Of a DNA stretch of 64,000 bases, positions 31,791 through 43,338 are shown piece by piece. The position numbers and the translations under genes are program-made. Every line of letters begins with the position of its first letter. Position 1 is the first letter of the stretch. Source of the stretch: Pyrrhosoma nymphula (taxonomy: Eukaryota > Arthropoda > Insecta > Odonata > Coenagrionidae); NCBI GenBank assembly GCA_963573305.1, contig OY754337.1, forward strand, positions 75,653,094 through 75,717,093, in the 5' to 3' direction. The notes below the pieces were generated by a model. It had not been told where the DNA came from and did no database searches. It worked only from the letters and a program-made list of their open reading frames with translations.

Positions 31791-33829
31791 AAAGTGTTAC
31801 TTTACTCATTAACTTTCGACATCCTTGCTGTCTTTTGAATGTATTCAGTAATCTCTTTCGGTATTGACGGAAAATTTCCATCTAGTATAGGACTAATTAA
31901 TGGATAGTATACAGTTGAAATCGACAAAGAATAATCGAATACGTTCCATACGAAAATAATCGACCGAAAAACTGACGCAGCTGGACCGAGAGAAAAATTG
32001 AAGGCACATTTCTCCCGAATGGTCGAAAATTTAATGCTGGATGCTTTTTCAATTCATGCCATTCTGGTTCGCATTCTTTAAGTGTAAAAAAACACTATCA
32101 TTATCCTCTTAGAGATAACACAAGCAACAAATAATTATGTATAATTTTGTATTTATCCTCAAATTATGGAATATTTACTTTTTTTCAATCATGTGTCCAG
32201 AAAACTATTGAAAATGGGAATCAGTGTTGAAAGCAGAGGCTGCCAACGTATTTAAACTCCTACCTACGCTAGTCATTTTGTAGCTCACGAAGTTTGCCTA
32301 TTTGTGCTGTCTTGCGTTTCCCGTGACTCTGTGCGTTCTGTGGTTTTAAATATGAGATGTCAAACTATAAACTGCCCATGCTCAATTCAAGTAAAGAAAT
32401 ATGCCTATTGTCGTTTATACTTCTTCAGCTAGCCATTATACTACCTACTCGCTAAATGCTTACGGAGTTATCGAGTGAGGGGGTGCTTCTACTATTTACT
32501 TGGTACTTAGGTTCTGTATGTATAGCTCGATGGAAAGCAAAATTAAACACGATATTTCAAATATCCTTTCCCATTTCCTTAAAGCAGTTCAATTCATTAA
32601 CGAGGAAAGTCGCTGTAAGTCGCCATCTGCAATTGCACCCAGCAGTTCTTCAATAGAAGAGAGGCATTCGTTTATCATGGATTTCAAATTTTGAGCTGAA
32701 AAAACATTTTCTCGCTTGGTTAAAAATTTCCTTGCATTTCTGATGCAGAGAGTGAAATGACGGCTATCGGGCGTCATATTACGGGGCTAGCAAGGAATTT
32801 GAGCTATTCATGTGGGACGGTCAGACGGCCAGCTCTTATTTACGATCCATTCATGTGCTGAAGACCAAAGGAACCCGAAGTGAATTGCTGCTTGAATTCA
32901 GTGAGGAATTGTTCTCGGTCTTCGTTCGATCGAGTAGCGTCCTAACAGCTGTGAGTGGCGAACTTCTACTATTCCGTTTGGTGTTTACATTTTCAAGTCC
33001 ATGTAAAGTGTTATTGGTTTCTGTGAGTGTGACGTGCAAGCTGGTTGCTTGAAATAATCGCAAGTAATAACTTCGGACCTTTCTTTACCCAGAATATTTA
33101 ACCTCAACTGCAATAAGTTGAAAGGAATAGCATTAACCTCAAATACATAACGTGACCTCATTGAATGGTTGGTGAACTGTGTGCTTCCTGGATTAACCCC
33201 GCCACTCATACTAATAATAGGGCATCATAGAATTCTTACAGACCTCTACAGTGTTTTCATTTCGTTAATAAGATCGTGGAGATGAAAAGAATTCTAATAC
33301 TCGTTCTGTTGACGTTGCGAGCATCTTCGATATACCTGACATAAGTGCAGCCCATCGGTTGATATAGTGTGGTTGTAGAGAGTGACGAGAAGAAGAGCCG
33401 AAAGAATTTATCTTTGCATGTAAAAACTTGCTCACTGCACTCACGAGGCAAAGATGAGGAGGTATTTCACGGAATGCGGCGACCAGATAGCAGAGTGAGA
33501 AATGGGCCTCCGTAACAAAAATTCAGGTAATATGTTTCTCGTTCTTAGAGCACCAACTGTTTTGTTTACAAGCCATAGAATACAACTAAGGCCGGAGACA
33601 GAGCGTATTCACGTTGAATTCGGAAACGAAAAAAATAGGGAAGAATATGACCATACAATTCCTTATCTCAAGATTTGTAAGTTAATGCATGCATATAAAA
33701 CTGAGTTATGAAGGTCGTACTTCAATGATTTACATATTTTGTTTAGAGCAGCAACTGTTTTGCGGATAATGAAATAGCGAAAATGCTTGCAACTAAATGC
33801 TTGCATCAACAGAGCTACTTACACTTGAT
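31791..33829. other. AT-rich intergenic DNA
   Basis: No supported gene. The minus-strand frame at 32777-32589 has a plausible helical composition (FSAQNLKSMINECLSSIEELL) but no start, splice or family evidence. Frames at 32810-33063 and 33502-33711 are short and unsupported. Confidence 0.45.
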
Positions 33830-33838
33830 TTTATTTGA

Positions 33839-34147
33839 TGATGTCACCGCTCCAGGCGCCATATTGTTAATAAATGCAACGTTATAGAGCAGACTCCGGC
33901 GAAGTAATTTGTTTTTGCATCGCAAACAGGTAAAATAGCCCAGCCTAAGAATACATTTATTTAAAAAAATGTTAGAATGAATTTCTGTTAGTAACTTGAT
34001 ATTATTTTTGGCTGTTTATGGAATTTTCAAATAAAATATTCAATGACGTCACAGCCAATGATGTCACTTGGCGCAATATGCATATTAAATGTGTCTTTCT
34101 CCCGCCTTCCGTCTCAGTTTGCCGCCTAGCTGTCTCTCGGGTGAGAG
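33839..34147 (+). promoter_or_regulatory. Candidate host promoter and first exon with GTGAGT donor
   Basis: TGACGTCA (34044-34051, a perfect CRE/ATF palindrome), CCAAT (34055-34059) and TGATGTCA (34059-34066) cluster just before a pyrimidine-rich, GC-richer stretch. That stretch ends GTGAGAG and is followed by GTGAGT at 34148. Another TGATGTCA with a CAGGCGCCATATTG block lies at 33839, and a possible donor (CAG/GTAAAA) at 33930. This arrangement fits a promoter with a short untranslated first exon for a plus-strand gene. It is inference without transcript support. Confidence 0.4.
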
Positions 34148-34797
34148 GTGAGTAATTTAGCAACGAATTAAGCTCTGCTAGTTTTAACTTTCAAATTTAC
34201 TGTATTTGTTCATCGCAACGCAAATGAGTATATAAGCCAATAATTTTCGTTATTTCTGTTATGTTATTATTAAATATAATTACATTGCAAACTTCTTTGA
34301 CAGTCGAAATAACGTTATTTTCTTATGGTTTCATAGATTCCCCTCTACAAAAACGATCACTAATACGACAACTTACGTATTTGGCATTATTAAATTTGTG
34401 CTGAACTGATGTAAGAAATTGATTTGGGTCAACGTGTACGCTGGCATTATTTTGTTGGATCTGTTTTTTTTCATTCTTATGAATTGGTTGCCACTTAATT
34501 TTTTGTACGCCAGCATCCCCTACCCTGTTATTCTGGTTAACGTCTTCCAGCATTAGCGGTTGAGAAATTGTAGAGTGGGCATCAAGGCGCTTAGCCTTGA
34601 TATATAATATAATAGGGGGTAATATATTCAGGCGCTTATTTACTGTTGATATCCATTTTTGACAAAAATGACTAGCAAGTAATAAAATTCCTGCCGGGAA
34701 ACAACAAGTGACTTTGAATGAGTTCGAATGCACTATTAAATACATAAATCGTAACATATGTATTATTCCATTTCATTATCCTTTAAACTTATTGCAG

Positions 34798-34908
34798 TTT
34801 GTTGGCTGTGGTCGTGAAATGTGGTTGGAGGACGAAAGGAACCGGACCCGGAATGGTGCTTTCGGAAAATGTGGCACAGAGTCTGCTGAGGAGCCTGATG
34901 GAAATATA
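34798..34908 (+). CDS. Candidate 111-bp internal exon of an unknown host gene
   Basis: A pyrimidine-rich ATTGCAG precedes position 34798 and GTAAGTTA follows 34908, giving good 3' and 5' splice sites. Between them 37 whole codons are open (phase 0 to 0), encoding a charged peptide with FVGCGREMWLEDERN, NGAFGKCG and SAEEPDGNI. GC content is above that of its flanks. An ATG at codon 8 could serve as a start if the preceding exon is untranslated. No domain is recognised. Plausible partners are the first exon ending at 34147 and the exon at 43231-43338, which is also phase 0. Confidence rests on splice-site quality and open frame only. Confidence 0.45.
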
Positions 34909-37900
34909 GTAAGTTATTATAAAAAATATAGTAAAATTATTTTAAACGCAACAGTGTGACAATTATTGAAGTTCTCATTGTTATGATAAAACAAACGGAC
35001 AACACTAATTGTGAAATGGGGACGCAAGTAGCTTATACCTAACGTGCCGCACGCCGTGGCATGGATGAAGAAACATACCGTGGAATAATGTGATTGTATT
35101 TAATCTTTTAAGTAGCCAGTCTGCCAGAGCCAAATTATCCAAATGATAGCCCACGTTGGGTGTTGGTTTCGCTTTGCATATTTTGAAGAGTTACTCTCCG
35201 TTGAGGTTTTCTACCTGTGAGGTAATCCAAATTATTGATTCGGAAAGAAGTAAAATTTGGAATGATTGCCTTGTAGCATAACGATCGTGTCGTTGAGCAT
35301 AGAGAAATAGAGTAAAATAATTTAATTTTTAAAAATTTACCAGGCGTACTGTATATTGTGTTTGAATACAATCCTTTGTCCATCCATCTGACCGACTATG
35401 ATTTTGGAGCATGCCAGAATTTTTGCATGTCGCTGAATCATTGCTTATCTTCAAACGTACATACATTCTTTAATTTCGTTCATTACTTTCTTGTCTTTAC
35501 TTTTGCCCCTAATCACATGGATCTCTACTTCATATCTTATCATAGTGTTGTTAGGAATCATTACCTCTATTTACTAATTTTGCCAGCCATTGATTGCATT
35601 GAATGCGTTTCGAATCGATAATTTTACTTGTTAATTTACTTATGTTAACTTGTTTGCTGCATTATCGTGCCCAAGTGTAGTATTGATAAGACAGTGTTGG
35701 ATCCACAATGAGCATTTTTGCGGTGAAGTCTATTTCCTAAAACCCGGCCAGAGCGTGCAACTTGATTTACTTTTCACAGATATACTAGTAAATCGCCAGG
35801 CGTTCTATATATAAGGTGAACCAGACTGGAAGTGCACTGATAATCTCACTGCACATCTTCCTGACTATCCCTTATGGTATATACACTTTTGACGGATTAC
35901 CAAACACTTTTGGTAATCCGTCTACGATTCTGGGATACAGCAATTCTCCCTCCTCTGGCAAAACCGATTAAATACTTGTTTGGAACGTTTGTTCCCTCTC
36001 TTTGTATTTAAAATGGAAAGGTTTTTTCTTCTTGAAATAACGGCGTAGGGTTTTTAAATAGTCATTATTGCTTATGAAATAATTATCCTTTTATTACATT
36101 CCACGTCATAGGCATTCCTTGTCATTGTGCGTGTTTCTGCTCCACCTCCGCCTCCCAGTCAATCACCTTGAAAACAGACCTCCACAAAATCTAGAATGGC
36201 CTCTCCATCCCTTCCCTGCCAACCAACCCTCCCACTTCCCCCCGCCCCCCCTTAAGCCTTCCCCCTTCTCCTCCCCACTGCCACCAATCACGGTTGTATT
36301 ATGTATGGACATCCAAAATGTATGAAGAAATGTGAAATACACGAAGCGTGAAATTATTTTATCTGATGCAGTTTCACGAAGTAATGTCTAAAATCGATTG
36401 AAGACTTTTATGGAACACTTGTTCCCTTGCTTTATCTCTAAAATAGAAAAGGTTTTATTTTTCTTGTAATTGGCTTACATCCTTTTTAACTGGAAATTAT
36501 TTGTGATCTTGGGAGATGGTAATTGCCTACTATACTTCGATCTTTTGGGTGGTTGTGGTTTAATCTGTCTCCTGTCACGCGACTCTCCAGCTATGGAAAA
36601 TTTCTTGTAAAATATTATTGTTTCCTTGAAGTTCCTCTTGACTGCTCACAAAGTGCCTTTCCATTGAGAGGATTGAAAGCATTCCTCAATGCCAACATTG
36701 CAGAAGATTTTATGTACCTTATAAAGTATAAAACGTACACAAAATGCAAAAGATTTTTCTGTTTTTTGTTGTTGTTTACCTTGTCAATTAGATATCGATT
36801 TTATAAGCTCAGAAACGTCCTGGTCTATCATGGTTTTATTAATTTATTACGTCCTGCAATAAAACACACTCTCAAGTTGATTTTTGCCATACACTTACAC
36901 TTGCCTTTTTGATTACATAGTTAGAACCTGAAAATTATATTTGTTGCGTCATTACACAAAGGTATGGCAAAAACGATTACAAATGAGTGGTTAGGTATTC
37001 ATAATGTGGAACTTTTCCCATAGGTATCAGATTAAAGTTACCTCAGCTTCTCATTAAGTGCTTTTCTATGACACTAAATGCATTCCTGAATGCCTGCTTC
37101 AAAATTGATGTCTGCTGTAGTCTAAAATTTAACCTAGCATTTAGGAGGATGAGACGATATGAAGTAACTTTCTATTTATTTCATAGTTTTGGTCCATTTT
37201 AAAACGATTTTGTATTGACCTAGTAAATATCATTTTACATTCAAGATCGTACTCTGAAGACGTCATTTCTAGATTTATTTTTTTAAATACTCGAGACACT
37301 TGAGATGGATCTATAATTCTTTAGGTACTATAAGGCCTGATAAAATGTTCTAGCAGTGTTTTAGATATAGTATTAGACCAAATTATTGCCAAATTACTTT
37401 TACATTTTTAAGTTCTTAATCTATACTTAGGGTCAATTGAAGGATAACAGTCTCGCTGTTCTCTCCTGCGATGAATATCTTTAACACATGTTCTAATCTA
37501 TTTTTCCCGAAATACACGAACTCAGTTCCATACAGTACCTCAGGGCATTCTAGTCTCGTTTTTGATACTTGCTTTGCCCGTAGACTATTATTTTCTAAAT
37601 TCGTGGTCTTAAGTATAATAGATTTGGACAACTTGAAAAATACCTTAGCAAGATATGTTAAGATTGAGTTACATAAAGACTAATTTGGGAAATCTCTAAT
37701 GTTTTCAACTAGCCATCGTTAACTGAGTGCAAGTTTACCAAAGTATTGCTTATGTATAATTCATAAAAATTTCATATTTATGAATGAAGTCCTTGGCGCT
37801 GGAGTCTCATACACTCCAGACCTCTGTCCAAAACATCTGATATCCCTCGTCTTGATGTGGTCTTCTGTGAAAAGGCTTAAAGTTTTAGCAAATGCGTAAT

Positions 37901-37988
37901 GCTATTTTGGACCGTGGATTCCAAATATCACTTGCCAATGTTGATGGAAGATGTCGCTACGTGGTTTAACTTAGTTCAGTAATTTTAG
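34909..37988. other. AT-rich intergenic or intronic DNA with a G-rich tract
   Basis: No gene seen; frames at 35358-35621 and 36523-36912 lack any family or splice support. At 36227-36251 the minus strand carries four or more runs of three to seven G (GGGGGGG, GGGGGG, GGG, GGG) with short loops. Confidence 0.5.
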
Positions 37989-38006
37989 ATACTCATATTG
38001 AAACAA

Positions 38007-38354
38007 TCCACACTTTAATAATAAAACCGACCAAGGTTTCAACTCAGTGCCATTTTCAAGGTACAGTGTGGTGACCGAGTATAGATACGTTATAGGGTGG
38101 AAGGGAGGTAAAAAGAGTGGTAGGGGGATGGAGTTTCAAGGCCGGGAGTTTGGGGGAGCGGGTTAGGGTAATCCCTCAACCTTCCCACCACCTACTTCCC
38201 TCATGGTCATCAACAATCGTCCTTCACCTTGTTGTTCTCACTGCTCCTAAAAAAAAACAGAGTCACTCAACTTTCCCTCTTCCACACGATTCTGTGTCTT
38301 GAGAATGGCACATAGTTGCCGAAACCTTGGTCGGTTTTATTATTAAAGTGTGGA
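38007..38354. mobile_element. 348-bp MITE with perfect 34-bp terminal inverted repeats
   Basis: TCCACACTTTAATAATAAAA and the following bases to GGTTTC (38007-38040) recur exactly in inverted orientation at 38321-38354. An imperfect inner inverted pair (TGCCATTTTCAAG against CTTGAGAATGGCA) extends the fold. An outer pair (37989-38006 and 38402-38419, 17 of 18 matching) flanks it, with an extra 47 bp on the right. No transposase. Target duplication not resolved. Confidence 0.75.
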
Positions 38355-38419
38355 TTTATACCCAGTGATAGAATATTTCAATATGAATATGATGATAAAA
38401 TTTGTTTCAATATGAATAT

Positions 38420-40419
38420 TAGAAACTTCCACAAGTTACGCCGGAAACGTTTTCCCAATTTTAGATAGGCATGTTGAATTATTTCCTTACTAGTTTTATT
38501 TAATGTAATTGAGCAAAAACTAATAAAATGTACCATGCAATGTACCACCTATCTTTTGCTTAGTATTTTGTCTGTTATTTTGTAGTATTGTTTCACAATT
38601 GGTTATGGTAGCCGGTGGATTAAGGTGTTGGTCTCGATAATAATAAGAAACTAGGATTGGAAAACAGAGCCGGAACACTAGCTTTTTTCCCATCCGATTT
38701 GTTTTCGGTAAGTTGTTCTTGCAGGGTAGGTAGAAAATGAATGAAGTTTCCTAGTCAAATGCATTCAGATGGCTTCCGAAGATTTTTGGTGGAATAGGAG
38801 AATTGTTTCTAGCCGAGTCAAATGCTACAAATTCCTTAAGTAAAGGAGGCCGGCGATACTTTTTCGAAGTAAGCTATGTTTAGCAATCGCTTCACGAGAA
38901 GAAATCATTTGGTACCGTCCCACTTGGGTTCTTTATTCCAGATGGATTTAAACGAATAAGCGTAAACATAAATTATATGCATTATGACATTGACCTTAAA
39001 TAAATTTTCAACTGTATATATATACTATAAGTGTATATAATGGCTTAGGATAGTTTTCAAGTGTATATATAAATGACTGAGGCTTTTGAGGCCTGTGGTG
39101 GGGATGGGTTTTTGTTTTGAATTCAGGGTCAAGCGGCAACCTCAGTGGAAGGCATGATTGAAATGTGCTTATTTCCTATGTAAGCCGATATTTTAATGGA
39201 ATTATTAGTATGCTTTCTAATATGGGTTATAATGCACTACAATGCATTAATTGATAAATACCCACTCTATATTAGACAATCATATTCTGGAATAAATATT
39301 TTGTTGGTGTCATTATTCCATTGACATATTTAGCGGAGGGTTGTGTAGCAAAAGACAGTCTATTTATTTGTGTTTTGTTATTTTAACACCCTTGTAGAAC
39401 GTTTATTATACTCTGGCAGTTCAGTTATGAACTTTCTAGATTTGACGATGACGTTAGTTGAAAACAATAATGACTTGTTCATTTTTTCGGAACCAACTCA
39501 TGCTGTTATAACAGCCGCCATAACATTAAAACCTTAAGTTTTCCTGCGATGCTTCATTGCCCAATACTTTGGCGACCATTGCCCAATTCTCAAATCATAT
39601 AGAATCTGTTCCTGATATCAAGTACAAACTATCATACAAACTAAGCCTTGTACAGGAGTGTCTAGTACTTGTCTAGTACAGGAGTGTCTTGTACAGGATA
39701 AAGTCTAGGGCGAAACAGGATTGAGATTCGTCAATTCCTTCAGATGCAATCTTGGTCATCCAAAGCCTTGTTATTCCTCAATATTCATGCCCAGTGCACC
39801 GAAGTGACGGCTTTGATTTAACCCAAAACGTCCCCCAAGTATGAGCTGTGGTGACCCATTTTTCAGACATAATTAATGCTAAATACCATTTGAAATGCAA
39901 TTTTTTTGTAGAAATTCAATGTGCAAGTTAATTATGCTCATTTGGATTGGAGTGGAAACCAATTTTGTGGCTGCCGAAGCTGTTTACCATACTTAGCTGC
40001 AGTTGTTAGAAGAGGGATATGACTGAATAAACCGATAGCACAAAGTATATTAAACACATAATAATGCATAACAATTCAACAATTTTCACGAGTAACACAT
40101 CAAAAGATTTGCATTAAAGAAATAGAAGTAGTATGTATTTACAAAATACAAGTGGACTGTCGAGATTTTCCAACAATTTGGCTGTTATTGCTCTCTCTGT
40201 GATCGTGTGCAGTAAATCGTTTGAAATAGCATGGTATGATCATTACTTCAATGCCTGTGCAAGCAAAGTCATGAATGCATCAACGTCAAACTTTCAGATA
40301 AAACAAAGTTAAAATCATAAATAAAATGGACGCCTTTTAAAGACAGTGTTCACCAAAGGATTCAACAAGTCTACATTTATATGATTAACGTTTATTAAAA
40401 ACTAATGCAACCTGATTAG
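38420..40419. other. AT-rich intergenic or intronic DNA
   Basis: No gene seen. A small repeat (GTACAGGAGTGTCT twice within 39651-39695) and TATATA-rich patches near 39016-39075 are the only structures noticed. Confidence 0.5.
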
Positions 40420-41180
40420 ATTAAAACATAGTTTTAAATAAATTAACGATAGCTAATGATTTCTTATGGAAAATTTTTTTAATCATTCCTTGACTTTGGG
40501 GTGTCGTTCAGTTTAATATTCATTCTAGAATTTCAAATATTTTCTTCATATAAAGTTTGTGAAATATTTTATATTTCTTTCAATTTTACATAAAATATTT
40601 CATTTGGAAAGGATATTTCAGAAATTTCTGATGTTTAAATTTTGCTGAAAATACATTTTCATGAAGTAACAATATGGTGATTCAGGGGTTCATAATAATT
40701 ATTTTTTTCTTTTTTACAGTGTATTGCATGATGAAGATCGGTGTTCATCATGATTATGACCAAACCAATGAATTGAATGATGTCAACGAATTAAATTAAT
40801 TATATTAAATTAAAAGATAGTTTTAAATAAATTAGCGATAGCTAATGATTTATTATGGAAAATGTTTTTTATCATTCCTTGACTTTGGGGTGTCGTTCAG
40901 TTTAATATTCATTCTAGAATTTCAAATATTTTCTTCATATAAAGTTTATGAAATATTTTATATTTCTTTCAATTTTAAATAAAATATTTCATTTGGAAAG
41001 GATATTTCAGAAATTTCTGATATTTAAATTTTGCTGAAAATACATTTTCATGAAGTAACAATATGGTGATTCAGGGGTTCATATTAATTATTTTTTTCTT
41101 TTTTACAGTGTATTGCACGATGAAGATCGGTGTTCATCATGATTATGACCAAACCAATGAATTGAATGATGTCAACGAAT
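40420..41180. repeat. 389-bp tandem duplication containing a 3' splice-site motif
   Basis: Copy A (about 40420-40790) and copy B (about 40809-41180) align with a constant offset of 389 bp and few differences (for example GATTTCTTATGG against GATTTATTATGG). Each ends in TTTTTTCTTTTTTACAG followed by the same exon-like sequence (TGTATTGCA...). The duplication probably arose in tandem. Confidence 0.9.
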
Positions 41181-41206
41181 TACTTCATGAGATTGGAAAC
41201 CAATGA
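41109..41206 (+). CDS. Exon-like piece after an acceptor site, copy B, ends in a stop
   Basis: After TTTTTTACAG (ends 41108) the phase with two leading bases is open for 31 codons (YCTMKIGVHHDYDQTNELN, then DVNELLHEIGNQ) to TGA at 41204-41206. Copy A (from 40720) has the same start but stops at once after NDVNEL. It also forms an 8-bp ATGATGAA/TTCATCAT stem. It could be a terminal coding exon or a non-coding exon. No protein family is recognised. Confidence 0.3.
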
Positions 41207-41962
41207 TGGTTTCCACTCATTGAAAAATGGAATGATTGGCTGAAATAAAAATGAAAATGGAGTCAGAATGCAGCAGTGGTGAAGTAATGTGGGTGAACGA
41301 ATATGTTGAAAGGTAGCAGGTGAAATATAATGGTGAAAATTTTTCTTTTCAGTGCTTTTTTTAGTGTCAAGTGTGCTTGATAATTGTGTGTGTTCCATGT
41401 ACTGGTTTGGTTTTATACACCCATGGCCAGGGTGTAAAACAAGGTATACCTTTAATATTGGTTTTTCCCAAAAATCGAAGAGTACTCAACAGAAGCCCAT
41501 GAAAAATGGTCTGACCAAAAGAGATGAGAGTTGAGAGTAACTCCATCCTGGTATTATATGTGAGCTCAATGAGGTAAAAGGTTAATTAAGATGTGCACAT
41601 CGATTGGTTTAATGTGAATAAGAATTCACAAAAAAAAGAGCAAAGAAAACTCTTTGCCCTGGTATAATAATGCGTGAGGATTGGTAGTTGGTAGTAACAA
41701 CATGTCCACGGCAAAGGTATTACCTAAACATCTGAGCTCAAGGTACAGAGAACAGTGTTAGTAGGTAGGATGAAAGCTGTGGCATTTGACAGTAGACGTA
41801 AGAAAGCCATGGCCTTTAGTAATGGTACCAATATTATTTTTAAGAAATTTATGTTGGTGTGACGTACATCACTATAATAACATTTTTGCTTTGGTTTGAC
41901 ATGCTTTTTTTTGTTTGCTTTTGGCTATTTTATTTTTGTGGACTAACCCATTCTCTACGCAG

Positions 41963-42050
41963 GAAAAGGAAACCCATGAATGAGAAAATGAAGAAATTGA
42001 AAGGCCATGAAGAGTCATCATTTACAGTGCGTAGGAGGGTTAGGTGCTGA
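41963..42050 (+). CDS. Exon-like unit U0, divergent first member of the array
   Basis: TTCTCTACGCAG precedes position 41963. After one base the frame is open for 28 codons of a very basic peptide (KRKPMNEKMKKLKGHEESS, then FTVRRRVRC) to a TGA at 42048-42050. The following TTTTGGGCCATTAGGGCC matches the later units, which shows common origin. Phase agrees with units U2-U6. The longer upstream reading through a hydrophobic stretch is probably intron. Confidence 0.35.
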
Positions 42051-43203
42051 TTAGTTTTGGGCCATTAGGGCCATGATGAAGTATCCGTAGACTAAGGCTA
42101 GGAGTGTTTATTTGTGTACTAATCCGCTCTCTTCACAAGCTTACATCATCCCTGGACATGAAGAATAGAAGAGGGAAGACTTCAACTGAAGAGGACTTCA
42201 CCATTGAAGAAAACCGAAAACGTAGCTTAGCTTTGGGCCATTAGGGCCAAGATGAAGTATCCGTAGACTAAGGTTAGGAGTGTTTAATTTGTGTACTAAT
42301 CCGCTCTCTTCACAGGCTTACATCATCCCTGGACATGAAGAATAGAAGAGGGAAGACTTCAACTGAAGAGGACTTCACCATTGAAGAACACCGAAAACGT
42401 AGCTTAGCTTTGGGCCATTAGGGCCAAGATGAAGTATCCAAGGACTAAGGTTAGGAGTGTTTAATTTGTGTACTAATCCGCTCTCTTCACAGGTTTACAT
42501 CATCCCTGGACATGAAGAATAGAAGAGGGAAGACTTCAATTGAAGAGGACCTCAACATTGAGGAACACAGAAGACGTAGCTTTGGGCCATCAGGGCCATG
42601 ATGAAGTATCCGTAGACTAGGCTAGGAGTTTAATTTGTATTATGATTTTTTCTTAGTGTATTTATCCGCTCTCTTCACAGGCTTACATCATCCCAGGACA
42701 TGAAGAATAGAAGAGGGAAGACTTCAACTGAAGAGGACTTCACCATTGAAGAACACCGAAAACGTAGCTTAGCTTTGGGCCATTAGGGCCAAGATGAAGT
42801 ATCTGTAGACTAAGGTTAGGAGTGTTTAATTTGTGTACTAATCCGCTCTCTTCACAGGTTTACATCATCCCTGGACATGAAGAATAGAAGAGGGAAGACT
42901 TCAATTGAAGAGGACTTCACCGTTGAAGAACACTGAAAACGTAGCTTAGCTTTGGGCCATTAGGGCCATGACGAAGTATCCGTAGACTAAAGTTAGGAGT
43001 GTTTAATTTGTGTACTAATCCGCTCTCTTCACAGGTTTACATCATCCCTGGACATGAAGAATAGAAGAGGGAAGACTTCAATTGAAGAGGACCTCAACAT
43101 TGAGGAACACCAAAGACTTAGCTTAGCTTTGGGCCATTAGGGCCAGGATGAAGTATCCGTAGACTAAGGCTAGGAGTGTTTAATTTGTATTATGATTGCT
43201 TCT
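42051..43203 (+). repeat. Tandem array of exon-like units U1-U6, period mostly 177 bp
   Basis: Units follow acceptor-like CTCTCTTCACAG; post-AG positions are 42140 (acceptor AG mutated to AA), 42316, 42493, 42681, 42858 and 43035. Spacings are 176, 177, 188, 177 and 177 bp, then 196 bp to the next exon at 43231. Each unit has an open stretch after the AG, for example 34 codons in U2 with LTSSLDMKNRRGKTSTEEDF and EEHRKRSLALGH, ending at the TAG in GGCCATTAGGGCC. An in-frame ATG begins MKNRRGK. No clear 5' splice site follows, so the units look like alternative last exons or non-coding exons. Variation is mostly substitutions. Confidence 0.8.
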
Positions 43204-43230
43204 TTGTTTGCTAATCCGCTCTCTTCACAG

Positions 43231-43338
43231 GCTTCATCAGGCCCATACCAAGAAAGAAAAATTAGAATGAAGATCATTATCCAAGATTTAACATCAATTC
43301 AAGATAATCTTGGAAGGCCACTAAAAAATAAGGATTCT
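43231..43338 (+). CDS. Candidate 108-bp exon, 36 codons, good splice sites
   Basis: CTCTCTTCACAG precedes 43231 and GTAAGTGTTCT follows 43338. Thirty-six whole codons are open (ASSGPYQERKIRMKIIIQD, then LTSIQDNLGRPLKNKDS), phase 0 to 0. It is the last unit after the exon-like array and shares the array's acceptor. The copy-1 counterpart (21801-21906) has a stop and a 1-nt difference near its start, so only this copy could be coding. No domain is recognised. The long 110-residue frame around it overruns both splice sites. Confidence 0.45.

Noticed and set aside
34323..34757. 144-codon minus-strand frame
   Set aside because: No recognised motif or splice support; it overlaps the intron of the candidate plus-strand exon pair. 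Left as unsupported.
36523..36912. 129-codon plus-strand frame with hydrophobic stretches
   Set aside because: AT-rich composition gives Phe/Leu/Lys-rich chance frames; no domain, start context or splice site supports it.
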